64,000 nucleotides of DNA from Campylorhamphus procurvoides. Taxonomy: Eukaryota > Chordata > Aves > Passeriformes > Dendrocolaptidae. Shown here one piece after another: positions 19,763 through 30,951 of this stretch. The position numbers and the translations under genes are program-made. Each line of letters starts with the position of its first letter. Position 1 is the first letter of the stretch. The stretch spans positions 310,001 through 374,000 of the forward strand of contig WBMV01007499.1 in assembly GCA_013396655.1 (NCBI GenBank). Reading direction: 5' to 3'. Below the pieces are notes generated by a model. That model was not told the origin of the DNA. It did no database searches and saw only the letters and a program-made list of their open reading frames with translations.

Positions 19763-19868
19763 TGCTGCGCTGGCTCGTGGCCGTGCTCAGCCCCTGCTTC
19801 GCCCATCGTGCCGCCGACATGTTCTACGCCGTGCGCACCGGCCGCCGCACCGGCGTCTTCCGCACCTG
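19762..19868 (+). CDS. RNASEH1: RNASEH1 exon 1 (leader and start of hybrid-binding domain)
   Basis: Encodes [19 protein letters not shown], then Met20 and [15 protein letters not shown]. Two bases of Trp36 precede donor GTGAGC. Met20 is the likely start of the nuclear form. Confidence 0.95.
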
Positions 19869-22800
19869 GTGAGCCACGGCCGCGCCGGGAGCCGAGCCTG
19901 ACCCGCCCCGGCCCGGCCCGGCCTCGCCTCACCGCCGCCCGCTCTGTTGCAGGGCGGAGTGCCAGGAGCAGGTGAACAAGTTCCCCTCCGCTAGCTTCAA
20001 GAAGTTCGCCAGCGAGAAGGACGCCTGGGCCTTCGTGCGCGGCGCACCGCCGGGGCAGCAGCTGCAGCAGCCGCAGCCCGAGCCGGCAGGTACCTCGGGG
20101 ACCGGGCACTGCACAGGGGAGCGGGACCGGGAGCGGGCACTGCCCGCCCCGCCCTGTCGCTGTCGCGGGGCGGTGGCGGTGCCTCCGGCCGCGGCCAGGG
20201 ACGCGCTCACGCAGCGAGAAGGTTTCTGTGGATGCTCGGAGAGTGCTGCTTGTGCCGTGCTCGTCCTAAGGGCCATTCCATGTTTGTCTCCTCACCAGTT
20301 TGATCTGGGATGAAGAGTTACGTTTATTCTATAATATTTCTTTCCTAAAAGCTTGGGGCGGTGTCAGATAACAGATTAGCATTGCTAATAGATGATCACA
20401 GCTGTTTTCTTTAAAAGCAGTCATTCCACATAAAACTGGATCTTGCACGTGTTGAACTTTCTGTCTTTTTGTGTTTTGGAAGGGGCACTCGATCTTACAG
20501 CTGTAATACAGGAAAATGGTAGCCGGAGAGAGGAACTAAATACCTTGTGTTGCAGTACGTGCAAAAGGCCATATGAACAGTCTACAAATGAGGAACAGAT
20601 TGCAAAGCGAGTAAAACATGATGAATTATTCTCAACATACTCAACACCAACAGTCAGTGAAGATAAATTTTCATATATGGGTGAGGTCTTTGATAAGTCC
20701 TTTAATTCTGTTACTTTATTTGTACTCTTCCATAAGCAACAAGTGCAATTATTAGAAACCTTTTAGGGAGGTTTGTGTATGGCAGCATCAGGCCTATTGT
20801 TTCTTTTTAAAATGGAAATGTGAACCAGAATCTATTTGTTCACGTTGTCTTTCAGTATATAATTTTAATTGGCTTCAACTGGTATCAACATATAACTTAA
20901 TCATATCACTGTAGGTGTGATTTTATGGGTCTGTAGGTTACAGCCTATATTTAAATATACAGATGTAGCTGGGAAGCTTTGAAGTTGGCTGAAGAAGCCA
21001 GGGTCTGTAGCAAGAATTGTGGGACTTGGGGCAGAAACTCTTCTTAAGGCTGACTGGTTTGACAGCAGTGAGGGTGTGAAGCTGCAATGGGGCTGCTGGT
21101 GTTCTGCACTGCTAATTCCCATAGCTTCTGTATTCGACTTTTGGAAGGGCTCTCTGGGAAGGGAAGTTTTGGGGATTATCAGTACACATTTCTTTCAGCT
21201 TAAAGAGTCTGTGTCCTTGAAGGAGCACTTGAACTTCTGATTTTGGTAATTTTTTTGTAGGTGACTTTGTAGTTGTTTATACAGATGGTTGCTGCTCAGG
21301 TAATGGACGTAATAGGGCACGTGCTGGAATAGGTGTCTACTGGGGACCAGGCCATCCTTTGTAAGTAGCTGGATGGATTATTTTTTTTTAAAGTAATACA
21401 TTACTGTTTGTTTTTATGTGGCTTACAGTACTCGCCTCCTTTTAAATATGAAACTGTTGTTGAGTCTCATAATTGCAGTGTTCTGAGACTAGTGCGTTAC
21501 TGAGGGGAAAAGGGAAATCATCTCTGGGGAAAATCCACTGGAAATAATATTTTGGAGTGCTGAAGCTATAATTCAAGTAATGCAGAAAGTTTTGAAATAT
21601 AAGTAGATGTGCACAGAAGACAATAAATGTAATTGCATATTGATGGCAGGTCCAAATGTGCAGGTTGCTCTGTGTAGGTGGAAGCTAGACCTAGAATATA
21701 TTCATCCTCCTTTTAAAAAGTAACTCTCCTGTATTTTTTTAATGTATACTCATTTTCTACTCTTTGGTATGTTTGCGGTAACTAATCTACTATTCCTTCC
21801 TTGGAGACAGAAATACCAGTGAAAGACTTCCTGGACGACAGACTAACCAAAGAGCAGAAATACATGTAAGTAAGTAAATGCCCAGGAATGCTTCTCCCTG
21901 TTATACTGCAGTAGCACACTCATGACTGTTTCAGCTCTGGTCCTCAGAAACTGTGGAGCTGTGAGGGAAGAATACAAAATATCTGGAATTAATACTTCCC
22001 TTCAAGTTTTATTGGTCTTTATTGGTTTTGAGCAAGGTAATTCACCTTGAGAATTCCCATATTGGCATCAAGCACAGCTATTTAAAACAGCCTTACATTG
22101 GGAAAGCCTGGCTCTCAAAGACATTCAGATTCCCTTGCATTTTTAATGTGTATGGTTCACACCTTGGAATGAGGACTGCTGAATAGCAGTTAAGGGTAGA
22201 ATCAGCTTCTTATGTTGATAGGATCAGAACATCATAATCCACAGATAAATATAATGAACAGTTCTTGGCTCCTGACTAACTTCTCTTGGTAACAGCAGAT
22301 TTATAGTCTTCTCACCTTCTCTTAATTATGTTACTGCTACTATTCCACACTACATGTTTGGAGATTAACTGAAATGGGGAATTGATCCACTTAAAAGCTA
22401 CACGAAGTTCATTTTAGTGAGAGATAACTAGAGGTGGTGTTGGTGTGTGGTCAGACTTCTCATTAAAGAGCCTTCCCTCTTTACATCCTCAGCCAGCCAC
22501 ATCTCCTCATGTTTTAGAGCACCAAAAAAAATCCCCAACCTGTTAAGGGTTTTCCAGACTGTTAGAACTGATGTGAATCCCTCCTAGTTATGGAGAAAAT
22601 GCTTAAAACTTGGTGTGTGGTTGATAGAGGTTTTGATAGGTAGAAGATGGGGCAGAGAGCTACTCCTTCAGCACAGAGTTGAACATCAGAATATTTTGGA
22701 GTTCTTTTGTGCCAGTAAAACTTAAGTGGCTGTGTCTTTGCCTGCATCATAAAGGTGCCATCTGCATGCATAATCTTGGATCCTCTATAATTTTGATGTA

Positions 22801-25568
22801 ATTTTGATACTCTATCATTTTGATAACCATTGCTGGGGAGATTACAATAATACTCTTTGTAGTTCTGTGTTAGCTTCAGGTACTTTGTTGATATTTTAAT
22901 TGTATATGATCAAAATCCTCCTCTGAACTGTGATTGTATTGAAACATTCTTAAGGCAGCCTGCAAAGCGATAGAGCAAGCCAAGAGCCAAAACATCAAGA
23001 AACTAATAATCTACACTGATAGCAAGTTCACTATTAATGGTAAGTTAATGATTTTAGTTTTCCCAGTATTTTCATTACGTAAGGCCCACAGAACATACTG
23101 AGTCCTGGAGAGGGATATAAGGAAGAGAGTGCATAACTTACTATGCATGACTGCTCAGGGAAAAACTTCAGAATCCTCAGGCTTCGTCTGCTTACTGTGT
23201 GAAATAAGAGTAGAGTCAAAAGTGCCTGTTACAGTAAAGGCTGATGGAAGTAACCACAGGATTTTTGCCCTGAGATGTTCAATATGACACAAAGTCTAGA
23301 AAAAATGTTATTCTTGTATGTGCTGTTAAGGCTGTTCTTGGGAAATTACTTGGAAGTTGGAGTAGTAACCCTGTAGGTTTTTTGTTGTTTTGCTTGGATT
23401 GGAGAGGCTGTTTTAACACAGATGTATGAAGTACGTTCAAGTTCCTTTGCTTCTAAGCTTTTAGGCTACACTGGAAGACTACCCAGAGATGATATGTGCT
23501 CAGAGTAGGTATTGAAAGTTTCACCTTCGTCCAGAGACTTGGAAAATTTAATTTTATTCCCTATAAATACCATATGAAGCAGCCAAAAAGACTTAGTTTC
23601 TGAATAAAACTTCTCTTTCCTTGAGATCTTCGTATTTTGCTCACATTATAATCTGATCTGCATATGTATTTTTTCTTTGTATATCACAATTTTACAAAGG
23701 GAGTGTGTTTTCTGTTTCCAGATCATTTTGGAAGTTTGATTTTGTGCGGGTTTTTTTAAATAACGTGAGCCAAAAACTTATTGCAACTTTTAATTGGAAA
23801 TTAAATGTTGCACTTTTACTCTGATTTGCTTGCAGTTTGCTCTTCCATTTTGGGTCACTGAGATGCAGGTTCCATTCTTGTTTAACCAGAGTTATTCTGT
23901 AAATGTGTCTAGGAGTTATTTTTCAAAATGCCAGAGAAGGAAGCTTGTGGTTAAATACAAATGGAAGTGGTTTGGTTTTTAGGATGTTTTGTTTGCAAGA
24001 TTGGTGATTTCCTATTTGGTTCAGGTCTGCTTGTCATGAGAGCAAGTAAGGATGTCTTACATTGTCTGCACCAGCAAAGATCTTTAAAACAAAATTTAAA
24101 AAATTATCATTTTAAAGAGTAATACAGTAAATTTTCTGGCTAGCAAGGGATAGACAGAACATTAAATCAAATTCTGTAGAAATTTTTTTACATGGTCCTT
24201 CTCTGAAGGATTCTGTTTAGCGTGGAGAAGCCATAAAACAGGTGACCATCTGTTTTTGCTCTATGCATGTGTCTCTTCCATTTCTCTAAAACAAACAAAG
24301 CAGTAGATCTGTTCTAGCTTACTGTACCATCAAAGATGTCCTTAGCTTCAGTTCATTGAAGTTCGCGAGATAATTTTGGTGTAATGCATGTATAAGATTG
24401 TAGTCTTTATCTGTTTGGGAAAATATGTTTGGGTAATTTAAGTGATGGAAAAATCCTGAAAGACAGCAATAGAGAACCAGACAGGAATATCTTCTATCTC
24501 CATTGTCTTTGCCTGAGACTTTGTGCAGAGTTAATGTCTTGGTAAAAGGCTCTTGACTCCATCTTGATTCCTTGCTGGCTTTGTGTAGGTATTACAAGCT
24601 GGGTTGACAATTGGAAGACAAATGGCTGGAGAACAAGTTCAGGGGGGAGTGTAATAAATAAAGAAGATTTTGAAAGACTTGATAAGTTAACAAAAGACAT
24701 AGAAATTCAGTGGGTAAGTTCCTCATTTCTTAATGACTTCTTAAACAAGCTTCTTGTAAAACTTTGTATGACTGTAACTAAGACTTTTGTAGGGCATAAT
24801 ATTGTACATCCATAGGTAAAACCATAAATACAGAGACACTGCTTTTTGTATTTAAAACAAATTAGCAACAGAATCTAGACTCTTGAAACCAGTATTTCAT
24901 TGTCAAATAGCAAGATGGTTTTCTTCCTCACCTTCCCTCCTCCACCCTTACTTCTGGCAAGCATGGTCTTAGGGTTGCAAGTTTTTTCAGTTTCTAATTT
25001 GAAGGATGGACAGTAAAGACATGAAAATTGAGAGATTCTTTTAATACCCTGTTTCTATAGGAAACTCCTATAAAGGAGTGCTGTAACCACCAAGGCTCTT
25101 AATGGAATAGAAGTCTTTGGCTTTTTAGGGAAAGATTAACTTGTTTAAGCACTGAATGCTGGTAGGTTTTTCTCTTTTCCAAAAGTGAGACTTTAGAGTT
25201 GCAGCTGTTGTCTGCGTTTCTTAAAGTCTATGTTCCATGGTCCTTATCCAATTCACTACTTCTCATAAAGATGATTTTCACAATTTGCCAAGACTTTCCT
25301 AGAGGAAGAGAGGATATGAAAATCCCTGGGAAGAACGCCTAAGGGCTAAATGTGAGATGAAGGTCTCTGAGGAGGTGCTGCTGTACTAAGAATGAAAGGG
25401 TGTTGCATGATCAAATTTCATGTATATACTTCATTCTTGGTTTCTTGCATATCTAACACTCCTATACTTTTGTCTTGACAGATGCATATTCCTGGTCATG
25501 CTGGCTTTCAAGGAAATGAAGAAGCTGATAGACTAGCAAGAGAAGGAGCTTGTAAACAAAAGTGCTGA
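19762..25568 (+). CDS. RNASEH1: Ribonuclease H1, eight coding exons
   Basis: Cuts the RNA strand of RNA:DNA hybrids in mitochondria (mtDNA replication) and nucleus (R-loops). Exons 19762-19868, 19953-20089, 20483-20680, 21261-21360, 21811-21865, 22955-23039, 24589-24713 and 25482-25568 join to 894 nt, 297 residues, with AG/GT borders. Residues 1-19 form a leucine/arginine-containing mitochondrial leader. Met20 (ATG 19819) starts the hybrid-binding domain [14 protein letters not shown] to about residue 66. A linker follows to about 147, then the type 1 RNase H domain. Catalytic residues are all present: Asp156 (VYTDGCC), Glu197 (QRAEIH), Asp221 (YTDSKF), His275 (PGHAG), Asp285 ([10 protein letters not shown]). 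These sit exactly 11 positions later than the human ones as I recall them, because the leader/linker is longer. Confidence 0.98.
19953..20089 (+). CDS. RNASEH1: RNASEH1 exon 2 (hybrid-binding domain)
   Basis: Completes Trp36 and reads [20 protein letters not shown], with the conserved FKKF and DAWAFV segments of the hybrid-binding domain. It then enters a Gln/Pro-rich linker ([10 protein letters not shown]). Intron 1 is only 84 bp. Confidence 0.95.
20483..20680 (+). CDS. RNASEH1: RNASEH1 exon 3 (linker, residues 82-147)
   Basis: Encodes the variable linker. It has a CCSTC cluster (residues 104-108) and a KR...KRVK arrangement (109-110 and 123-126) like a bipartite nuclear localisation signal, and ends at FSYMG. 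Acceptor GAAG, donor GTGAGG. Confidence 0.93.
21261..21360 (+). CDS. RNASEH1: RNASEH1 exon 4 (catalytic Asp156)
   Basis: Starts [16 protein letters not shown] and runs to GVYWGPGHP. Acceptor TTGTAG, donor GTAAGT. Holds the first metal-binding aspartate. Confidence 0.96.
21811..21865 (+). CDS. RNASEH1: RNASEH1 exon 5 (catalytic Glu197)
   Basis: Encodes [18 protein letters not shown]. The donor was placed at CAT|GTAAGT rather than one base later, because that restores the conserved HAAC junction with exon 6. Confidence 0.95.
22955..23039 (+). CDS. RNASEH1: RNASEH1 exon 6 (catalytic Asp221)
   Basis: Reads [16 protein letters not shown], then [12 protein letters not shown]. Acceptor TTAAG, donor GTAAGT. 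Confidence 0.95.
24589..24713 (+). CDS. RNASEH1: RNASEH1 exon 7
   Basis: Reads [18 protein letters not shown], continues through [13 protein letters not shown] and ends EIQW. This is the basic handle region of eukaryotic RNase H1. Donor GTAAGT. Confidence 0.96.
25482..25568 (+). CDS. RNASEH1: RNASEH1 exon 8 (His275, Asp285, stop)
   Basis: Reads [20 protein letters not shown], then EGACKQKC and TGA. Contains the catalytic histidine loop and the last metal-binding aspartate. Confidence 0.97.
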   Translation: MHIPGHAGFQGNEEADRLAREGACKQKC

Positions 25569-25901
25569 CATACTGGGACTAGAGACTGTTGCAGTGGGAG
25601 GAACATGACAGCAACAACTTGAGCTGCTGTAACTGTTTCAGAGTTGAACTTTGAACTCTACTTTTTTCTGGCCTGACACGCTAAATATATACCAACTTCT
25701 GGGAGGAAAACACCCACATTTTCTTCTATCACATTTATTTTACAATTGAGACAATATTTAGTTGATACCGAGTATTTGCTTTTTCTTCATCTTATTGAAA
25801 TGGCTGTGGGGTCAGTGTTTTTAGCTGTCTCGTGGACACAAAGACAAGACTTCTGAAGAAGTAATATTAAATGGAAGTGTTCTGTATTTTCCCCTTAGTG
25901 A

Positions 25902-25907
25902 AATAAA
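25902..25907 (+). promoter_or_regulatory. RNASEH1: RNASEH1 polyadenylation signal
   Basis: AATAAA 334 nt after the stop codon, followed by a T-rich stretch. The 3' end is expected near 25,925. Confidence 0.85.
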
Positions 25908-25929
25908 TTATTTTTTGTACAGAGGTATA

Positions 25930-27529
25930 TATTGCAGCCCAGTATAGCTGAGGTGGGGGGACTTTGGGGTTGACTGATTTGGTAAAAGGTCACCTAACAC
26001 AGAGATGTCCATTGATCTGCTTTGGCATTCTTGTATAGCAGTAACTGCCCCACAGGTGGGCTTGTAACACTCACCTTCATGTTCCTCACAGTAACATCAG
26101 TTACAGCACCTGTAGATGTCTCTGTCTTGTTACTTTGCACAGTAGCATGAACAAAGTAAAAAGCCAGGTCACAAGAAAACTTGAATAATGAATTTTTACT
26201 GTTCTCTTTCTACCTGCTTCATGACCAAGCTCTTTGTCTCTGGCTTTATGTTTCCATTACTGGTTTTCATTCTCATTATTAGTTCCTCTTCAGTGTTGTT
26301 CCAAAGGGAATAATTGGCCATTTTTTTGGAGCTGGCAGATAATCAACTTCTCCAGACCTGCTAGATGTCATGCGTGATTTCATTTTTTCCAGTCAATGAT
26401 GAAATCAGTGGAATGGCTAATTTGCACTTCAGTGGGAGAGTAATTACCAGTAATCAACATAATTTTGCTTTCTATGCAAGTATACAGAAAGAGCAAACAG
26501 GTTTGGTATGTTACCTGTGTCAACTTCTCTGTACAGTACCTTCGTACCATCGACTAGCAGGGTTTAAGTTGCAGTCATGGGTTTTGTATCTGTTAGTTGC
26601 TATACAGAATGGTTAGAGCCACAGAAGCATGTGACTTAATAGTTATCTTGCATTATAATATCTTTACTAAAGCAAAGTATGAGGTCTTATGTATTTAGTC
26701 ACACAGATTGTGGTAGAAGGAGGAAACTGACTAGCTAGACGTTAATAGATCAGTGAGGACTTTTACTTCTTTTTTTCTCTCATCCAAATCTGCACAGTAA
26801 AGCTTATCTAGGGGTAAGGAGGGCACTGATTAGATTTTCCTCTCAGCTTCTTTTGTATATATGCACACAATTACCCGTTCATTTACTTGAGAAGTTTGGC
26901 TTGAAGGAAAACATGCCATCACCCCATATCAGATCTCTGGTTGAGGCAGAACAGTGTGACAAGCAGTGCGCTTAAAAGGTGGGATCTACTCTGCCTATTG
27001 TACATCTTCAGTTAAATATGTAGATCCTATTTACTGTATGAAAATCTCTTTTTTTGGAAGCAGAAGCTTTGGGAAAAATGTAGGTAATGATAGGTAAATC
27101 ATAATAGCTGTGTAATACTGAATTTAGGCAATTTGATTGCCTGAATCTAATAGGTAGATTATGATAGAAAATCTAATAGGAAAGAGTTTTATATTAATTT
27201 GATATCAATATTTATTTTTCTTCCTCTGGAAATTTAGGACAGAAGAAAGATGAGAGGAAAGTTACAAGACAAAGGCTGATTAAAGGATAGGAAGCAAACA
27301 GTGCCTAATGGGCTTGAGGACCCGCAGAGAATGTTGAATGTTCAAGTAATTCTTTTCAGGGAACTAGAACTTCAGTAGGGTATTGGTAGTTGGCAGCCAT
27401 GACATTCAGTGGATTGACACTGAACTTCTGGCTGGATTTTTATGTGCTTCTAAAAATGTTGAGAATACCAATATTAGATCAGTTTATTTGTAATGTTATA
27501 GGACTTGCAATTAAATTTATTCCAGAATT
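25930..27529. other. Intergenic stretch after RNASEH1
   Basis: AT-rich sequence with no recognisable exon, RNA gene or well-preserved repeat. Confidence 0.5.
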
Positions 27530-28812
27530 TGATAGAATCATAGAATGGTTTGGATTAGAAGGGACTTTAATTGCCTAGTTCCAAACCCCCTGCCATGGGT
27601 AGGGACATCATCCACTTGACTAGGTAGCTCAGAGCTCCATCAAACCTGGCCTTGAACACTTCCATGGCTGGAGCATCCACAATTTCTATGGGCAACCTAT
27701 TCCAGTGTCTCATCAACCTCACAGTAAAGAATTTATTCATAATGTCTAATCTAAACCTACTCTCAGCTTTGAAGCCCTTCTCCTCTGTCCTGTCTCTGCA
27801 TGCTCTTCTAAATAGTCCCTCTTCAGCTCTCTTGTAGGCTCCCTTCAGGTACTGGAAGGCCACGATTAGGTCATTCTGAAGCCCTTTCCTCTCCAGGCTG
27901 AACAATCCCAGTTCTCTCAGCCTTTCCTCGTAGGAGAGGTGCTCCATCCCTCTGATCATCTTGGTGGCAACTCTTTGGACTTGCTGCAGAAGGTCAATGT
28001 CCTTCCTGTGCTGGGGATCCCAGAGCTGGATGCAGCACTCCAGGTGGGGTCTTATGAAAGCAGAGGGGCAGAATCCCCTCCCTTGACCTGCTGCAGCCCA
28101 GGACATGTTTGGCTTTGTGGGCTGTGAGTGCCCATTGCCGGCTCATCCCCCAGCACCCCCAAGTCCTTCTCAGCAGGGCTGCTCTCGATCTGTTCATCCC
28201 CCAGCCTGGACTGATACTGGGGGTTGCCCTGATCCAAGTGCAACACCTCATGCTTGGTCTTGTTGAACCCCTCGAGATTCCCAATGGCCCAGTTCTCAAG
28301 CTTGTCCAGGTCCTTCTGGATGGCATCCCATTCTTCAGGTGTGTCATCCGCACCACTCAGCTGGCGTCATCTGCAAACTTGCAGATGGTGCAATTGGTCT
28401 CTTTGTCCATGTCATTAATGAAGATATTAAATAACACTGGTCCCAGTACAGACCCCTGAGGGACATCACCCTTCACTGATATCTGCTGGGACACTGAGCC
28501 ATGGACCACTACCCTCTGGATGTGATCATCCAACTAATTCCTTATCCATCTAATAGTCCACCCATCAAATCCATCCAGTTTAGAGGGCAAGATGTTATGG
28601 AGAACCATGTCAAAGGCTTTACAGAAATCCAGATAAATGACATCTGTAGCCCTTCCCTTGTTCCCTGATGTAGTTGCTCCGTCATAGAAGGCCATAGGGT
28701 TGGTCAGGAAGGACTTGTGCTTGGTGAAGCTGTGCTGGCTGTCTGCAATCACCACCCTGTCCATTGTGTGCATTACCACAGCTTCTAGGAGCATCTGCTT
28801 GATGACCGGTAG
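27530..28812 (-). mobile_element. CR1 LINE, 5'-truncated, ORF2 C-terminal part and 3' UTR
   Basis: Non-LTR retrotransposon on the minus strand. The 3' tail is at the left (forward gatagaatcatagaatgg). Minus strand 28106-27567 stays open for 179 codons with CR1 ORF2 C-terminal features such as LRELGLFSLERKGLQNDL and HWNRLP. The upstream reverse-transcriptase part (28.1-28.8 kb) is broken across frames, with [13 protein letters not shown] RT motif remnants near 28,640 (read as [20 protein letters not shown]). It lacks the endonuclease domain and is dead. The right end stops close to the retroviral LTR at 28,980. Confidence 0.93.
27567..28106 (-). pseudogene. CR1 ORF2 C-terminal remnant
   Basis: Open reading frame of 179 codons inside the CR1 copy. 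The residues around QLWDPQHRKDIDLLQQVQR and LSYEERLRELGLFSLERKG mark it as the region downstream of the CR1 reverse transcriptase. The continuation toward the RT core needs frame changes, so no full enzyme is encoded. Confidence 0.88.
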
Positions 28813-28979
28813 TGCTTAAACATGAATTCTGTACATTAAAGGGATCCAGTACCTTTTGTAAGAATCCGAGTAGTAGTGGTCAAGACACTTTTGTGAGTTT
28901 AAAACTCTTTAGGGAGAAAAATGCTGTGGAGAGATTGTTTCATTTTCAGTTGTTTCTCCATCCTTATATTGTGTTTTTC

Positions 28980-29467
28980 TGCCGCGATCTTTGGAGGGCA
29001 GAAAGGAGGCACACTCTCAAGAGGACATGGAAGGGATGGCACAAATGGCGTTTATTGAAAGGCAGGACCAAACTTATATAGGGTTCTGAGGGAAGGCTCA
29101 GGAACAGGGGTGGAACTTGGACATAAAAGGAGAAAGAGGGATGGAACAGGACCAAACTTGGAAAACAAGAGGAGGGGATAACTGTGTAAGGGGGTGCTGC
29201 AATACAGCAAAGAGCAACCAATGGAGAACTGGGGTACAACCAGCCAATAGGAAACTGGGGTACACATTAACTTTTGAAAGATCATTATTACTATTCTAAT
29301 AAACCATTTTTAACATGGGAGATGGAGCTTCTTCATCAGTCTTTGGTGGATATTCCTTGGTGGTTTCCAAGTAGGTGCGATGGTAACTTGATTTCTTTTC
29401 GCCTTTCCAGGTCGTGCCAATTCATAATATATCTTCTCTCCAATTACTGTAAAGGTGTAACTCAACA
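28980..29467 (-). repeat. 3' LTR of the endogenous retrovirus
   Basis: 488 bp, with terminal TG...CA on the minus strand and directly preceded by a polypurine tract. It contains TATATAAG (29073-29080 on the forward axis) and AATAAA (29051-29056). The TATA box and polyA signal are only about 20 bp apart, implying a very short R region. It carries a local duplication around 29,224-29,265 that is not in the other LTR. Confidence 0.88.
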
Positions 29468-29481
29468 TCTCCCTCTTTTTT
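29468..29481 (-). other. Retroviral polypurine tract
   Basis: On the minus strand AAAAAAGAGGGAGA directly precedes the TG start of the 3' LTR. This is the usual position of the plus-strand primer. Confidence 0.75.
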
Positions 29482-29833
29482 GTTTAGTAGAACATTTTGG
29501 GAAATTAACAGTTCTTGGGCACGTCTTCAGGTGCTTAGAGGAGTGCCTTATTATAACTGCAGCGCTATCTCTGAAAAAAAATTTTTTTTTTGAGGCAGTT
29601 GAAGTTGCTGTTAAAAGTGCTATGTGCTAAAGCATTACAACAACAACATACACAATAAACTAATATCTATCCAAAGGAGAAAATACAATAATGGATCAGC
29701 TTGATTAAAATTTAAACTATGCATGAATCTAAAATATAAGAAGCAGACAATCAGTATTTTAAAAGGCAAACACGGGAACTTTGAATAAAGGCAACATTAA
29801 TACAAATCATGATCTTAACAGGTCTTTTCAGTT
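29482..29833 (-). other. Non-coding internal segment of the endogenous retrovirus
   Basis: AT-rich stretch between the gag remnant and the polypurine tract. No pol or env similarity is visible. It marks the deletion that removed most of the provirus. Confidence 0.6.
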
Positions 29834-30110
29834 TTAAATCATGTTACATTGTTTTGTTTGGGTTTTTTTTGCTTGTTTCTTTCTTTTCTTCTTTCTTTTT
29901 CTGTTGTTTTTCCTGGGAGTTGGTACTGCTGGTGTGACTCTTTCTCGGGCCCTCGAAGGAGTTGTGGCTGGGTCTGTGGCTGCTCTGATCCTGGCCCTTG
30001 CTGGAATCAGGCTGCTCTGTGAGAGCTGGGGCTGCTGCTGCCGGAGGGATGGTATGGGCGCCATCATCTTGGGCCAGATGTTGTGGGGCCTGGGCACTGC
30101 CATCTTGACT

Positions 30111-30653
30111 CTACCCTCCTGGAAGGTTGGTATCAAAACCTCCCTCTGTCCCCGTGATGTAAGGGGCGGTAGGAGAAGCAAGAGGGCATCCATCTTGTCC
30201 TTGGAGGGTAGGCGGAGAAGAGCACGTGGCCCCGACACCATTTTGTGGCACCGGGACAAGATTGGCACTGTCTGATGGTGGCTGATGGAAGACTATGATA
30301 GCCATTAGCGGTGTGGAAAGGTTATTGTGAGGGGAAGCCAATTTTTGGTCTTCATCTTCCCCGCTAAGCCCCCTCTGTTGGTTTTGTGGTTCCAGGAGGA
30401 GCAGTATCAGCCTGCACACCGCTAAAGCCTGCGATGCCAGTGGGTTTTTATCCAGGGCCGCATTCCACAACTCCTCTCCAATTTTGTCCCTCTCATTATA
30501 ATCCAGGGGATAGGAGATGGTATAGTTTTTCTTTTGGGTCCATTCTACTAGGGCTTTCAAAGAACTTTTGTCCACAGGGCGACCATTTAAAAGAATAAAG
30601 TTTTTTAGACGCTTATAGATGTTATTTGCGTCTTTAGAAAGCCGGTCTCCCAT
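30111..30653 (-). pseudogene. Retroviral gag remnant (matrix region), broken
   Basis: Minus-strand frame of 180 codons beginning MGDRLSK. Gly2 fits the N-myristoylation signal of retroviral matrix proteins. Helical matrix-like sequence covers roughly residues 1-100, followed by a Pro/Ser-rich tail. The frame closes near 30,111. A second frame (30268-29834) overlaps it and continues a Pro/Arg-rich segment ending in a Lys/Arg run, which looks like a frameshifted continuation or chance. Capsid and nucleocapsid motifs are absent. Confidence 0.7.
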
Positions 30654-30931
30654 GTTAAAGTTGATTGCTTATTATAACCAGGGAGAAACTTTGGATGTGA
30701 AGGACGGGCTTGGGGAAGTATAAGGAGGATATTCATTTCCCAGCCGCTTACCTGCCAGTCCTGCTGAAGGTGTTGTAGTTCGAGTTCAACCGTGGTACCG
30801 CTGGGGAGATCGCCGGAGCTAGAGGTCATCAATCGAAGATTCTGCTCCAGTGCTGTCTTCGACCGGGACATTGCAGCTTGTAGCCCAGGTACTGCCATTT
30901 GACCCTCTGGATACCAGAGGTGTCTACTGAG

Positions 30932-30949
30932 GTCCCTGTTCAGGTGCCA
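30932..30949 (-). other. Retroviral primer binding site (tRNA-Lys-like)
   Basis: 18 nt located two bases inside the 5' LTR. It matches the Lys3-type primer binding site except at two transitions. Confidence 0.7.
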
Positions 30950-30951
30950 AT

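Larger units (their letters stand above)
19620..20220. promoter_or_regulatory. RNASEH1: CpG island promoter of RNASEH1
   Basis: GC- and CpG-rich block covering the leader, exons 1 and 2 and intron 1. It holds an NRF1-like site TGCGCAGGCGCG at 19722-19733 and an ATGGCGGC element at 19745-19752 that resembles a YY1 site. No TATA box is seen. NRF1 control would suit a gene with a mitochondrial product, but binding is inference. Confidence 0.7.
21866..25481 (+). other. RNASEH1 introns 5-7
   Basis: Non-exon parts of this span are AT-rich intron. I recognised no mobile element, RNA gene or second coding sequence. Confidence 0.5.

Noticed and set aside
19311..20109. Minus-strand frames of 169 and 174 codons opposite RNASEH1 exons 1-2
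   Set aside because: They are antisense shadows of a CpG island; no splice structure or known domain.
29841..30275. Plus-strand 144-codon frame with a hydrophobic Leu/Phe-rich start
   Set aside because: Antisense of the retroviral gag remnant; the hydrophobic run is the complement of a Lys/Arg-rich stretch.
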